Assembly: GCA_019751945.1 (NCBI GenBank)
Contig: JAIEMT010000003.1
Span: 1 to 34,992, forward strand
Direction of reading: 5' to 3'
DNA from: a bacterium
GTDB taxonomy: Bacteria; Bdellovibrionota; UBA1018
Length of the DNA stretch: 34,992 nt
The notes beneath the pieces were generated by a model. That model did no database searches. It was not told the origin of the DNA and saw only the letters and a list, made by a program, of their open reading frames with translations. Shown in pieces: positions 7,049 to 15,014 of the stretch (its first letter is position 1; every line of letters begins with the position of its first letter). The position numbers and the translations under genes are program-made.

Positions 7049-7941
7049 TGGGCTGTTTCGATTTTCGAAGCAGAATCACGGATTACATTGAAGACGCGCT
7101 TCCCATCGACGAAGCTCAACTTCTCAGCCAACACCTAAAATCTTGCAACAAGTGCACACACCGCCTAGAGCATTTCAACAAACTTGCGGAGATGATTGCG
7201 GCACAGCCAAAAAAACCGATGCCTGCAAACGTTCGGAAATCTCCGCTCGCTCCGCTGGCGACTCAGTCTTCTCGTTCGCAGTTTAAGAATTCCCGCTCAC
7301 GCTGGGAAAGGGCCCCCTGGTTTGTACGAACGGGGGTCGAAGGTATGGCCATTGCGGTTACCATTCTACTCGTTGTAGTCATGGTGCCAAAACTGAGAAG
7401 CCTTTATGAGCAACGTTTAGAACACCGTCTCGACGACTACGGCCTGGAAGAAATCGACTCCAACATCAAAGCTGAAAGCGAAGAAGCAGCTAAAATTCCG
7501 ATGGCTCGCGGTCGTGTAACAAAAACCCCAGAAGAAGCTGAGGAAAAGTCCGAAGACTTTACCGGTGGCGAAGCGAACGACTCTGAAGAAGGCGAAATTC
7601 GAGTAGGAAACTCTGAAATCTGGCGCTTCAATATTAAAACCGCTAGCCCAGAAGAGCTCCGCATTCGAGTCGTACAAATGCTTTCAGAGCTGAGACTCTC
7701 CCCTGAAACCCCAGGTCTTGGCGGCACCAAAGTTCCCGGCGGAATTCAATTCGACCTCCTGATTCCCAAAGGTTTGGTAGGAACACTTCGCAGCCAGCTC
7801 AAAAAACTTTCTGCAGCAGAAGACCGGGTCAACAATACCGAAAAAGAAATTCGCACTTTTACCTGGTATAAAGACAAATCTCGACGAAAAATCCCAGACG
7901 GGCGCGCACGCGTGGTGATCTGGCTCTCACTCTTAATGTAA
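7045..7941 (+). CDS. Membrane-spanning zinc-finger anti-sigma factor
   Basis: A 298-residue predicted inner-membrane protein. The cytoplasmic N-terminus carries a zinc anti-sigma motif (C4, then H30-x3-C34-x2-C37 in QHLKSCNKC), the module that clamps ECF sigma factors. One transmembrane helix spans about residues 98-117. The remaining 180 residues would be outside: first a Glu-rich linker, then a folded domain ending in basic strands (VRVVQMLSELRLSPETPG region). I chose the ATG at 7045, which overlaps the sigma stop codon as ATGA; an ATG at 7027 would overlap more. Signal sensing through the periplasmic part, followed by sigma release, is the expected logic. Its stop lies 6 nt from the stop of the opposing gene. 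Confidence 0.78.
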   Translation: MMGCFDFRSRITDYIEDALPIDEAQLLSQHLKSCNKCTHRLEHFNKLAEMIAAQPKKPMPANVRKSPLAPLATQSSRSQFKNSRSRWERAPWFVRTGVEGMAIAVTILLVVVMVPKLRSLYEQRLEHRLDDYGLEEIDSNIKAESEEAAKIPMARGRVTKTPEEAEEKSEDFTGGEANDSEEGEIRVGNSEIWRFNIKTASPEELRIRVVQMLSELRLSPETPGLGGTKVPGGIQFDLLIPKGLVGTLRSQLKKLSAAEDRVNNTEKEIRTFTWYKDKSRRKIPDGRARVVIWLSLLM

Positions 7942-7947
7942 TAGGAT

Positions 7948-9261
7948 TTATTTCACTTGCTGCATGCGACCAATCTGCGAATCAAACTCGGCCGAAGGCA
8001 TGAACAACCACTGGTTCTTGGTATTTTCAGAAACAGGGAGTTTGTCCGCCATAATTTCTTTACCATCACTGGTTGCTACGGTGCTTTTAACAGCGACCTG
8101 GCTGGCATCAATTGCTGACGACGTATCGGACTTCTTGGCAACTTCCTCGCTTCCCTTCACTGAAGCGGGCTTACGAGACTCATCGTTCTTCACGATCCCG
8201 GCATTGACAACGTCTACCATCACATTGCGAGCGCTTTCAAAAGCATCACGCTGTTCTTGAGTTGTTACTTGATCTAGATTTCCTCTAACCATTTTGGGAC
8301 TCCCAGGAGCTCCGTAGGCATCTAATGCAGCCGCTATTTTCTTTTCAGAAGCATCGCGTTCAGCACCTTTTGGGTTCTGCTCCGCCCACTCGCGGTGCGC
8401 CTTAGCCCAGGCTTCTTCATCGACCAACGGACGACCAGCTCCATCTTTGACAAGAACGGTGATCATTTCTGCTTTGGGACTTTTGTCCGTCAAATCTTTT
8501 TTGCGTTCTACGAACTTCGGAAAATCTTCGCGCTGAGGTTCGCGCTTTCCTTTGAAGTCTTCCTTCCAAGCTTGGTAATCTTCTGAAATAGATTTCGGCA
8601 TGAAGTTGTCATGACGTTTTTGCAAAGTCGCATACTTCGGAACGTAAGGAACAATTGCCTTTTTCTTGCTCTGATCGTCAGATCTTTGAAAATCAACCGA
8701 TTCCGGTTCTCCACCCTTGATAGAGGCTGGGCCGCGATAAGATGCTGAAACGCCGTTGCGAAGCTGTGAAGCCTTGTCGCTGTTTTCTGCCATCTTGTTT
8801 CGAGTCTCTCGAAAGTAACGAACTTTTTCTAAGCGATAAACTTCGAAGCAGCTCTTCACTTCAGACTCATCCGCACTCGAAGCAGTTCCAGTAGCCTGAC
8901 AGAATTCTTTCAAATTACTGTAAACCGTCGTGTAATCGCCCGCCTTCATCCGCTCTTCGAGAGTGTTATAAAGTTTGGCGTCGGTTAAAAAACCCAGAAT
9001 GATGTGTTGATTGCCCAAGGAGTAGTAGCAGTCTTGCGTACATTCCCGGTGAGTCTTGTCGATGTTGGCAAACTCGCCGTCATCGACTTTCTTTTTAAAT
9101 TGAATGGTCGGAGTAGCCATCGGGCTGATTCCAGAAAGACCTTCCATCACGGCAGAAATGGGACCTGCGGCTTCAGCCGAATTCAGAGACCAAACTAACA
9201 AGAGCACTGCCTTGAGAGCGATCTTTCCGATGATGAGGATTTTAAGATTCTTGGATTTCAT
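7948..9261 (-). CDS. Secreted protein of unknown function, 437 aa
   Basis: I do not recognise this protein. It has a classical signal peptide: basic KSKNLK, a hydrophobic core to about residue 28, and an AEA-A cleavage site near residue 32. The mature part has four cysteines close together (ECTQDC, then FCQ and SCFEVYR about 50 residues on), suggesting two disulfides and export. The rest is very hydrophilic, rich in Lys, Glu, Asp, Ser and Ala, and probably partly disordered or helical. No repeats or catalytic motifs stand out. The ATG is directly preceded by GAGGG, with a second purine stretch further up, so the start is reasonable. It lies downstream of the repeat-protein gene on the same strand, 181 nt away. 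Confidence 0.7.
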   Translation of the reverse strand: MKSKNLKILIIGKIALKAVLLLVWSLNSAEAAGPISAVMEGLSGISPMATPTIQFKKKVDDGEFANIDKTHRECTQDCYYSLGNQHIILGFLTDAKLYNTLEERMKAGDYTTVYSNLKEFCQATGTASSADESEVKSCFEVYRLEKVRYFRETRNKMAENSDKASQLRNGVSASYRGPASIKGGEPESVDFQRSDDQSKKKAIVPYVPKYATLQKRHDNFMPKSISEDYQAWKEDFKGKREPQREDFPKFVERKKDLTDKSPKAEMITVLVKDGAGRPLVDEEAWAKAHREWAEQNPKGAERDASEKKIAAALDAYGAPGSPKMVRGNLDQVTTQEQRDAFESARNVMVDVVNAGIVKNDESRKPASVKGSEEVAKKSDTSSAIDASQVAVKSTVATSDGKEIMADKLPVSENTKNQWLFMPSAEFDSQIGRMQQVK

Positions 9262-9375
9262 CCCTCTACTCTTCCCTTACCCTAGAATAAGCAAAGAGCA
9301 GGCCAATCCATTAAACTAACTACATGAAACTTAAGGTCTTTTTAGTTAACAAAACGCCGACACAGGCCCAAAACT

Positions 9376-9390
9376 GTCTAAGGATTAGAC
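9376..9390. repeat. Perfect short palindrome between two secreted-protein genes
   Basis: GTCTAA, spacer GGA, TTAGAC: a perfect 6-bp inverted repeat in the 181-nt gap upstream of the 437-residue secreted protein gene. It could be an operator for a dimeric regulator. There is no T-run, so it is not a terminator. Confidence 0.35.
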
Positions 9391-9442
9391 GGGAGGATCA
9401 AAAACAAACAGAGGGACCCCCTGCGACAAGCGGCGCGAGATT

Positions 9443-9904
9443 TTACTCGACCCCACCAGCACCGCTCGGTCGTCCTTCGGTGGAACTTCCAATTTCAGAC
9501 AGACTACCTGTCCTGGCACATACTTTGTTATTAACCAATTTATCTCTAAACGAGATAGCTGCATCTAGATTAAGGGCTCCATCAAATCTTTTTACGAGCT
9601 GCTTCGTTCCATAGTAAACATCGAATATGGTAGTTCCCTCGGGGGTCCTCCACGAATGAATCCTGCACTCCTCTTTTAATGACCCTAAGCTACAAACTTC
9701 ACTTCTAACCATTCGATCTCTAAACGAGATAACTGCGTCTAGATTAGAGCTTCCATCAACTCTTTCTACGAGTTTCTCCCCCTGGTAGACATCGAATTTG
9801 GTCGCTCCATAGCGGTTCATCCATGGGTCAACTCTGCATTCATCCATCGCTATAACTGGGGTTGAAACCAAAATAGCTAAAATCATAGCGGGCACAAACT
9901 TCAT
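9443..9904 (-). CDS. Small secreted protein made of two tandem repeats
   Basis: I do not recognise this 153-residue family. A signal peptide (residues 1-19, cleavage after VIA) precedes two copies of a module of about 50 residues, C23-C71 and C80-C129. Each has the pattern EC-R-x3-W, GxTxFDVYxG, an RxDG turn, NLDAxISFRD, then VC. Each module keeps one cysteine at each end, so one disulfide per module is likely. The tail of about 20 residues is Gly/Ser-rich. I chose the ATG at 9904 because GAGAGG lies 5 nt upstream; a GTG 6 nt earlier overlaps it. The gene is A+T-richer than the ribosomal genes beside it, which hints at recent arrival or weak expression. Confidence 0.75.
   Translation of the reverse strand: MKFVPAMILAILVSTPVIAMDECRVDPWMNRYGATKFDVYQGEKLVERVDGSSNLDAVISFRDRMVRSEVCSLGSLKEECRIHSWRTPEGTTIFDVYYGTKQLVKRFDGALNLDAAISFRDKLVNNKVCARTGSLSEIGSSTEGRPSGAGGVE
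9518..9667 (-). repeat. Second copy of the duplicated module (residues 80-129)
   Basis: This segment encodes Cys80 to Cys129 and matches the upstream copy at DNA level. In one 57-nt block (plus-strand positions from 9542 against 9716) I count about 49 identical bases, at an offset of 174 nt. Confidence 0.8.
9692..9838 (-). repeat. First copy of the duplicated module (residues 23-71)
   Basis: This segment encodes Cys23 to Cys71, one residue shorter than the second copy because of a single-codon indel in the GEKLV/GTKQLV turn. Confidence 0.8.
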
Positions 9905-9927
9905 GACCACCTCTCAGGTTTTCTTTT

Positions 9928-9945
9928 GCAGCCTAAGTGGGCTGC
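9928..9945. repeat. Inverted repeat between rplQ and the repeat-protein gene
   Basis: GCAGCC, a 6-nt loop, GGCTGC: a perfect 6-bp stem 19 nt past the rplQ stop. On the rplQ strand it is followed by an A-rich, not T-rich, run. It is therefore not a standard intrinsic terminator, though it may stabilise the mRNA end or be an operator. Confidence 0.4.
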
Positions 9946-9964
9946 TTCGGGTAATGGCTTTGGA

Positions 9965-10555
9965 TTAAGAGCTGCCGCCAGTTTTGCTGCTGCCACCGCC
10001 AGCGGGAGTTTTACGACCAGCGCCACCCTTCGGTGCACGACCAGCCTTACCACCCATTTCGCCAACCTTGGACTTACCGCCGCCCAACATCTTGCGGAAC
10101 TTTTTGAACGGATCCGTTGCTACGGCCTTCGCGTCGTCAGCACCTTCAGCTTGCTTCGCATCAACTGCTTTCGGCTTACGCTTGCGATCTAACTCCGGAC
10201 GATCCACGAGTTCGAGGATTGCCATTTCAGCAGCATCACCCCAACGACGTTCCGAAAGCTTCAAGATGCGGGTGTAACCGCCAGCGCGGGTCTTGTAACG
10301 ATCAGCGAGAGTCGAAAACAACTTCTTCACCACTTCCTTGTTACGGGAGCGACTGAAAGCAACACGACGTGAATGGAGAGTTCCATCCTTTGCGAGAGTG
10401 ATCAGGCGATCTACCACCCGGCGAGCTTCCTTCGCCTTTTGAATCGTGGTCACGATCTGTTCACGCTCAATCACCGCATTAGCAACGTTCTTCAACATCG
10501 CTACTCGGTGCGAGGTGTTTCTACCAAACTTACGACCGTCTACGTTGTGACGCAT
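9965..10555 (-). CDS. rplQ: 50S ribosomal protein L17 with long Gly/Lys-rich tail
   Basis: A 196-residue large-subunit protein near the peptide exit tunnel. The core is recognised by MRHNVDGRKFGRNTSHR at the start and by EAREVVDRLITLAK-like and GGYTRILKL segments. The core ends near residue 130, as in the usual L17 of about 127 residues. Some 65 further residues follow, rich in Gly, Lys, Ser and Ala, with no predicted fold. Last gene of the long ribosomal cluster, 5 nt after rpoA; its GAGGA ribosome site lies inside the end of rpoA. The tail is discussed in the findings. Confidence 0.96.
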   Translation of the reverse strand: MRHNVDGRKFGRNTSHRVAMLKNVANAVIEREQIVTTIQKAKEARRVVDRLITLAKDGTLHSRRVAFSRSRNKEVVKKLFSTLADRYKTRAGGYTRILKLSERRWGDAAEMAILELVDRPELDRKRKPKAVDAKQAEGADDAKAVATDPFKKFRKMLGGGKSKVGEMGGKAGRAPKGGAGRKTPAGGGSSKTGGSS

Positions 10556-10560
10556 AAATC

Positions 10561-11634
10561 TTAATCCTCAAATTCTTCTGACTCGTCTTCGTCGGCTTTG
10601 CGATCATTCATGATGCGATTCTCATCGACATCCGAATCAGCCGGCTTCGGCGGATGCGAGGGTGGTACGAAACCATCCAGCTTCATTCCGAGGCTCAGGC
10701 CCATTTCCGAAAGAATGTCTTTGATCTCGTTCAGCGACTTACGGCCGAAGTTCTTCGTCTTGAGCATTTCAGCTTCGGTCTTTTGAACGAGTTCATAGAT
10801 GTACTTGATGTTCGCATTCTGCAAACAGTTTGCAGAACGAACGGAAAGTTCCAGCTCTTCAACCGAACGATAGAGGTTCGGATTGAATTGGCTTCCGCCT
10901 TCTTCCTTCATCTGAGCAACCGGTTCCGGCTCCTCTTCGAAGTTCAAGAATACAGAAAGCTGATCTTTCAAAATCTTGGATCCGAGAGAAACTGCATCTT
11001 CCGGATTCACCGAACCATCGGTCCAAACTTCGAGAATGAGCTTATCGAAGTCCGTACGTTGACCGACGCGGCTTTGAGTAACAGTGTAGTTCACGCGGCG
11101 AATCGGCGAGAAGAAGCTATCCACCGGAATCCAGCCTACAGGCATGTCTTCGGTCTTATTGTTCTCAGCCGGTTGATAACCGCGACCACGAGCCACTTTG
11201 ATTTCAATGCGGAGCTTAGCGCCCTTACCCAAAGTAGCGAGGTGCTGCTCAGGATTCAAAACCTTGACGTGTTCGTTGACGATGATGTCCGAAGCCTTCA
11301 CTTCACCCGGACCGGCTTTTTCAACCAGAACCGTGGTTTCTTCAGCGTGAAGACCAAAACGGACTTCTTTCAAATTCAAAATAATTTCTGCGACGTCTTC
11401 AGTGACATCCGGAATCGAGGTGAACTCATGGAGAACGCCGTCGATCTTGATGGAGGTTACTGCTGCACCCTGAAGGGAAGACAGCATCACTCTGCGGAGA
11501 GAGTTTCCGAGAGTCAGACCATAGCCACGCTCGAGCGGCTTAGCCACAAACTTGCCGTAGTTTGGAGTAAGAGTTTCTTTATCTACATCCAAAGCCTTCG
11601 GCTTAATTAAATCGCGCCAATTCTTTTCTAACAT
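10561..11634 (-). CDS. rpoA: DNA-directed RNA polymerase subunit alpha
   Basis: A 357-residue subunit that dimerises to nucleate RNA polymerase and contacts upstream promoter DNA. The N-terminal domain is marked by [18 protein letters not shown] and the C-terminal domain by [17 protein letters not shown] and [15 protein letters not shown]. coli alpha has 329 residues; the extra length is a Pro-then-acidic tail after the C-terminal domain ([12 protein letters not shown], ending DESEEFED). AGGAG lies 6 nt before the ATG. The 117-nt gap to rpsD is the largest inside the alpha block and holds a possible stem (separate entry). Confidence 0.98.
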   Translation of the reverse strand: MLEKNWRDLIKPKALDVDKETLTPNYGKFVAKPLERGYGLTLGNSLRRVMLSSLQGAAVTSIKIDGVLHEFTSIPDVTEDVAEIILNLKEVRFGLHAEETTVLVEKAGPGEVKASDIIVNEHVKVLNPEQHLATLGKGAKLRIEIKVARGRGYQPAENNKTEDMPVGWIPVDSFFSPIRRVNYTVTQSRVGQRTDFDKLILEVWTDGSVNPEDAVSLGSKILKDQLSVFLNFEEEPEPVAQMKEEGGSQFNPNLYRSVEELELSVRSANCLQNANIKYIYELVQKTEAEMLKTKNFGRKSLNEIKDILSEMGLSLGMKLDGFVPPSHPPKPADSDVDENRIMNDRKADEDESEEFED

Positions 11635-11649
11635 TTCAATCTCCTGTCA

Positions 11650-11684
11650 TCCCCTCGCTGTCATCTTGATCAGCCATGCGGGGA
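11650..11684 (-). promoter_or_regulatory. Nested stem-loop in the rpsD-rpoA intercistronic region
   Basis: On the transcript strand TCCCC pairs with GGGGA, and inside it GCTG pairs with CAGC around a 10-nt loop. The structure ends just before the AGGAG ribosome site of rpoA. There is no T-run, so it is not a terminator. It could be an mRNA site for feedback control (S4 in E. coli controls the alpha operon, but from a site upstream of rpsM) or a processing site. Confidence 0.35.
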
Positions 11685-11751
11685 GTATTCAGCGGTTAAC
11701 AAGATTGCTTCTAGGGCGTCCTGCCCAAGAAGGTCCTGCATTCAAACAAAA

Positions 11752-12378
11752 CTACTTCGAGTACAACTCGACAACCATGCGCTCTTCCATCGGTGCGGTG
11801 ATATCATCACGCGACGGCAAATCCCGAATTCGAGATTTGAAAGCAGCTGCTTCAAGTTCTAACCATTGCGGAATCTCACGACGCTTCACGCCTTCAAGAG
11901 CTCCGTTGATGGTCGTAGAATTTCTGCTCCCTTCGCGGACTTCAACCACATCGCCCTTACCAACGAGGTAAGAAGGAATGTTCACGCGCTTGCCGTTCAC
12001 AGCAAAGTGGCCGTGACGAACGAGCTGACGCGCTTCCGAGCGGGAATTTGCAAAACCCGAACGATAAACCACGTTGTCCATACGACGCTCCAACATGGTC
12101 AACAGGTTGGAACCAGTAATACCCTTCATGCGCTCAGCGCTTTCAAACAGATTGCGGAACTGCTTTTCGAGCAATCCGTAGATTCTTTTAATCTTCTGTT
12201 TTTCGCGGAGCTGCAAACCGTACTCAGAAAACTTAATACGACCTTGGCCGTGTTGTCCTGGCGGATAACCGCGACGCTCAAATGCACACTTTTCGGTGTA
12301 ACAACGATCGCCCTTCAAAAAGAGCTTCTGATTTTCTCTTCGGCAAAGTCTACAAACTGAATCACAATTCCGAGCCAT
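11752..12378 (-). CDS. rpsD: 30S ribosomal protein S4, zinc-binding form
   Basis: A 208-residue primary 16S rRNA-binding protein, important for 30S assembly and decoding fidelity. The N-terminus carries the zinc-type cysteines C9, C12, C26 and C31 ([10 protein letters not shown] and DRCYTEKC). The S4 RNA-binding module follows as [20 protein letters not shown] with [14 protein letters not shown]. Length matches the usual 200-210. It starts 3 nt after rpsK; the AAGG ribosome site lies within the end of rpsK, implying coupled translation. In E. coli S4 is the autoregulator of this operon. Confidence 0.98.
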   Translation of the reverse strand: MARNCDSVCRLCRRENQKLFLKGDRCYTEKCAFERRGYPPGQHGQGRIKFSEYGLQLREKQKIKRIYGLLEKQFRNLFESAERMKGITGSNLLTMLERRMDNVVYRSGFANSRSEARQLVRHGHFAVNGKRVNIPSYLVGKGDVVEVREGSRNSTTINGALEGVKRREIPQWLELEAAAFKSRIRDLPSRDDITAPMEERMVVELYSK

Positions 12379-12381
12379 GAA

Positions 12382-12828
12382 TTAAACCCTTCTTCTTTTC
12401 GGCGGACGGCAACCGTTGTGTGGAATCGGCGTGACGTCTTCAATGTAAGTAACTCTCAAGCCAGCAGACGAAAGCGCTCTCAGAGCAGACTCTCTACCGC
12501 CGCCTGGGCCGCTGACATAAACTTGAACTGAACGCATGCCGTTTTCTGCGGCTTTGCGAGCACAGTCTTCTGCAGCAACCTGAGCAGCAAACGGGGTGTT
12601 CTTACGCGAACCGCGGAAACCCTTGCCGCCGGCGCTTGACCAGCAAACTGCGTTGCCCATCGTGTCCGTGATGGTCACGATAGTGTTGTTGAAGGTTGCC
12701 AAGATGTGAACGTTTCCAGCAGAAACGCTTTTCTTGCCCTTCTTTACTTTTTTAATCTCAGGGGCCGCGCCAGCTGCTGCCGGTGCTTCCTTCTTGGATT
12801 CTTTTGCTTCAGTCTTCTGTTCTGACAT
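12382..12828 (-). CDS. rpsK: 30S ribosomal protein S11 with Ala/Lys N-terminal extension
   Basis: A 148-residue platform protein of the small subunit. The core begins near residue 35 with [18 protein letters not shown] and ends with the conserved [22 protein letters not shown] type tail (here [15 protein letters not shown]). About 20 residues more than E. coli S11 are present at the N-terminus, rich in Glu, Lys and Ala with an APAAAGAAP run. AGGGA lies 6 nt upstream of the ATG. It sits 25 nt after rpsM, in the normal alpha-operon order. Confidence 0.97.
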   Translation of the reverse strand: MSEQKTEAKESKKEAPAAAGAAPEIKKVKKGKKSVSAGNVHILATFNNTIVTITDTMGNAVCWSSAGGKGFRGSRKNTPFAAQVAAEDCARKAAENGMRSVQVYVSGPGGGRESALRALSSAGLRVTYIEDVTPIPHNGCRPPKRRRV

Positions 12829-12853
12829 TTAAATTCCCTTACTCCTTAAACCG

Positions 12854-13237
12854 TTACTTCATTGCCTTGACAGACTTCTTACCGGCGATTGCGACTGCCG
12901 GGCCTTTTCTCGTTCTTGCGTTCGAGTGCGTACGCTGACCGCGAACCGGCAAGCTCTTGCGATGGCGGGTTCCGCGATAACAGCTGAGGTCTACCAAACG
13001 TTTAATATTGAGCGCCGTTTCTCTGCGCAGATCACCTTCTACGCGAAACGAACGGTCGATGATTTCACGAATCTTCGCGACTTCTGCTTCAGTCAAAGCG
13101 TCGGATTTCGTGTTCAGATTAATTCCTGCTTCAGTCAAAATCTTTTTCGAAGCAGCGCGACCGATTCCATAAACATAGGTCAGCGCAATTTCAATTCTCT
13201 TATTTCGCGGAAGATCAACACCTGCAATGCGTGCCAC
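12854..13237 (-). CDS. rpsM: 30S ribosomal protein S13 (GTG start)
   Basis: A 127-residue head protein contacting P-site tRNA and bridging to L5. It begins [20 protein letters not shown], contains the [12 protein letters not shown] helix-hairpin motif, and has the basic tail [15 protein letters not shown]. The start codon is GTG with AAGGAG 7 nt upstream, and the second-residue homology fits exactly. The C-terminal residues [12 protein letters not shown] are slightly longer than in E. coli (118 aa). Confidence 0.97.
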   Translation of the reverse strand: MARIAGVDLPRNKRIEIALTYVYGIGRAASKKILTEAGINLNTKSDALTEAEVAKIREIIDRSFRVEGDLRRETALNIKRLVDLSCYRGTRHRKSLPVRGQRTHSNARTRKGPAVAIAGKKSVKAMK

Positions 13238-13251
13238 TCAATAACTCCTTC

Positions 13252-13365
13252 TTAACCTTGACGTTGTTTGTGACGCGGATTTTCACAAATCACACGCACA
13301 ATGCCTTTACGACGAATGGTTTTACATTTGTCACAAATCTTTTTTACTGAAGCTCTTACTTTCAT
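13252..13365 (-). CDS. rpmJ: 50S ribosomal protein L36, zinc-binding form
   Basis: A 37-residue protein read directly from the DNA: it starts [14 protein letters not shown] and ends [10 protein letters not shown], with a TAA stop. The zinc ligands are C11, C14, C27 and H32, i.e. the C-plus form. An AAGG site sits 6 nt before the ATG, and infA ends 8 nt upstream. L36 binds 23S rRNA in the large subunit. Identity is certain from sequence and position between infA and rpsM. Confidence 0.97.
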   Translation of the reverse strand: MKVRASVKKICDKCKTIRRKGIVRVICENPRHKQRQG

Positions 13366-13373
13366 ATTCAACC

Positions 13374-13592
13374 TTACTTCACTCGGTAAGTGATTCGCCC
13401 ACGAGTTAAATCGTAAGGCGACATTTCTACCGTCACTTTATCTCCCGGCAAGATCTTGATGTAGTGCATCCGCATCTTTCCCGAGATATGAGCCAAAATT
13501 ACATGTCCATTCGGTAACTCTACTCTGAACATCGCGTTGGGGAGCGGTTCTACCACCGTTCCCTCCACTTGGATTGCTTCTTCTTTCGTCAT
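13374..13592 (-). CDS. infA: Translation initiation factor IF-1
   Basis: A 72-residue single OB-fold protein that blocks the ribosomal A site during initiation. Recognised by [51 protein letters not shown] and the terminal RGRITYR. Length is the standard 72. The ribosome site is weak (a GGTAA-like stretch). It lies 18 nt after map and 8 nt before rpmJ. Confidence 0.97.
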   Translation of the reverse strand: MTKEEAIQVEGTVVEPLPNAMFRVELPNGHVILAHISGKMRMHYIKILPGDKVTVEMSPYDLTRGRITYRVK

Positions 13593-13610
13593 TTACCGAA
13601 TTACCGTTAC

Positions 13611-14369
13611 CTACTCCGTTTTTGCCAGGGTTAAAATCTCCGGACCCGCCGGGGTGATTGCAACCGTGTGCTCAAAATGAGCTGAAAGGGATTTGTCTTT
13701 AGTGACAGCTGTCCAGCCGTCATCAAGAACTACCACTTCAGGACCACCAATATTGACCATCGGCTCGATCGCTAACACCATGCCTACCTTGAGGGGTATG
13801 CCTTTACCACGAGCCCCGAAATTCGGGACCTGAGGATCCTCGTGTAACGCTCTACCTATGCCGTGGCCAACGAACTCCCTTACCACGCTGTATCCAAGCG
13901 ATTCAACATAATTTTGGACAGCGTAACCGATGTCAAATACGCGGTTTCCTTCGAAACATTGCTCAATTCCGAGGTGCAAACTCTTCTTAGTTGCATCCAT
14001 GAGTTTTTGGGCAACAGCATTGATTTTACCCACCGGCACAGTGCGAGCGGAGTCGCCAAACCAGCCCTCATAGCTCACACCGAAGTCCAGGCCGACGATG
14101 TCGCCCTCCTTCAGGATCTTCTTAGAGGAGGGGATGCCATGAACGATCTGTTCATTCACCGAGATACAAACGCTCGCTGGAAAGCCGTGGTAGCCCTTAA
14201 AAACGGGAATTACCCCCAGCTCCTTACAACGGGATTCTGCATATTTATCAAGCTCTTTAGTTGATATACCGGGACGAACCATCTTCTCCATTTCGTCCAA
14301 AAGAAGGGCAACAGCCTGGCCGGCCTTTCTCATCAGATCGATTTCGCGTTCGCTCTTAAGGGTAATCAT
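13611..14369 (-). CDS. map: Type I methionine aminopeptidase
   Basis: A 252-residue enzyme that removes the initiator methionine from new proteins. The metal ligands are visible: two aspartates in GLDFGVSYEGWFGDSART, the histidine of GHGIGRALHEDPQ, and the glutamates of AIEPMVNIG and HFEHTVAIT. No N-terminal zinc extension, so it is the short type Ia form. Its start is 3 nt after the adk stop with no clear Shine-Dalgarno site, so it is probably translated by coupling. The placement secY-adk-map-infA is common outside Gammaproteobacteria. Confidence 0.97.
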   Translation of the reverse strand: MITLKSEREIDLMRKAGQAVALLLDEMEKMVRPGISTKELDKYAESRCKELGVIPVFKGYHGFPASVCISVNEQIVHGIPSSKKILKEGDIVGLDFGVSYEGWFGDSARTVPVGKINAVAQKLMDATKKSLHLGIEQCFEGNRVFDIGYAVQNYVESLGYSVVREFVGHGIGRALHEDPQVPNFGARGKGIPLKVGMVLAIEPMVNIGGPEVVVLDDGWTAVTKDKSLSAHFEHTVAITPAGPEILTLAKTE

Positions 14370-14372
14370 GGA

Positions 14373-15014
14373 TCACTGAAGAGCCTGCTCAAGCTGGTTA
14401 TGAACATCATCCTGCTTTTGAGCGGCGTTAATGGTTTTGAGTTTGTGCTGCTTCTTGTAGAAATCGACGAGTGGGCTCGTTTGCTGATGATAAACGGAGA
14501 GACGTTTTTGAATCACGTCGGCCTTATCATCATCTCGCTGAATCAGATTCGATCCGCAAGCATCGCAAACGCCGTCCTTCTTGGGCTTCGCTGATTCGAC
14601 GTGAAACATCGTTCCGCACTTCGAACAAGTCCGACGTCCCGAGAGTCGACGAACTAATTCCTTATCTTGAATTTGGAAAAAAATCGCACGATCCACCGGG
14701 CGCATCGCATCTGCTAACATTTTATCCAAAGCTTCAGCCTGCGGAATGGTGCGTGGAAATCCATCGAGAATGAATCCCTTCCGGCAATCATCCTTCGACA
14801 TCCGATCGGAGATCAAACCAATCACGACTTGGTCGGGAACCAATGCCCCCTTATCCATAAAGCTCTTCGCTTCAAGTCCGAGCTGAGTGCCATTTGCAAT
14901 AGCACTGCGGAGCATGTCACCCGTGGAAAGCTGCGGCCACTTTCTTTCAGTGGCAAGGCGCTTCGCTTGCGTTCCTTTCCCGGAGCCGGGTGGGCCTAAT
15001 AAGACAATAATCAT
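14373..15014 (-). CDS. adk: Adenylate kinase with zinc-binding lid
   Basis: A 213-residue enzyme interconverting AMP + ATP and 2 ADP. The P-loop is GPPGSGKGTQ (7-16), the AMP site region LSTGDMLR, then FILDGFPRT. The lid carries four cysteines, C130-x2-C133 and C150-x2-C153, so it should hold a structural zinc, as in many Gram-positive and some delta-group enzymes but unlike E. coli. ATG and the secY stop overlap as ATGA (4 nt). Confidence 0.97.
   Translation of the reverse strand: MIIVLLGPPGSGKGTQAKRLATERKWPQLSTGDMLRSAIANGTQLGLEAKSFMDKGALVPDQVVIGLISDRMSKDDCRKGFILDGFPRTIPQAEALDKMLADAMRPVDRAIFFQIQDKELVRRLSGRRTCSKCGTMFHVESAKPKKDGVCDACGSNLIQRDDDKADVIQKRLSVYHQQTSPLVDFYKKQHKLKTINAAQKQDDVHNQLEQALQ

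Noticed and set aside
10654..11610. Open frame of 318 codons on the plus strand opposite rpoA
   Set aside because: It mirrors the codon pattern of rpoA, has no ribosome site and no recognisable protein features; a shadow frame.
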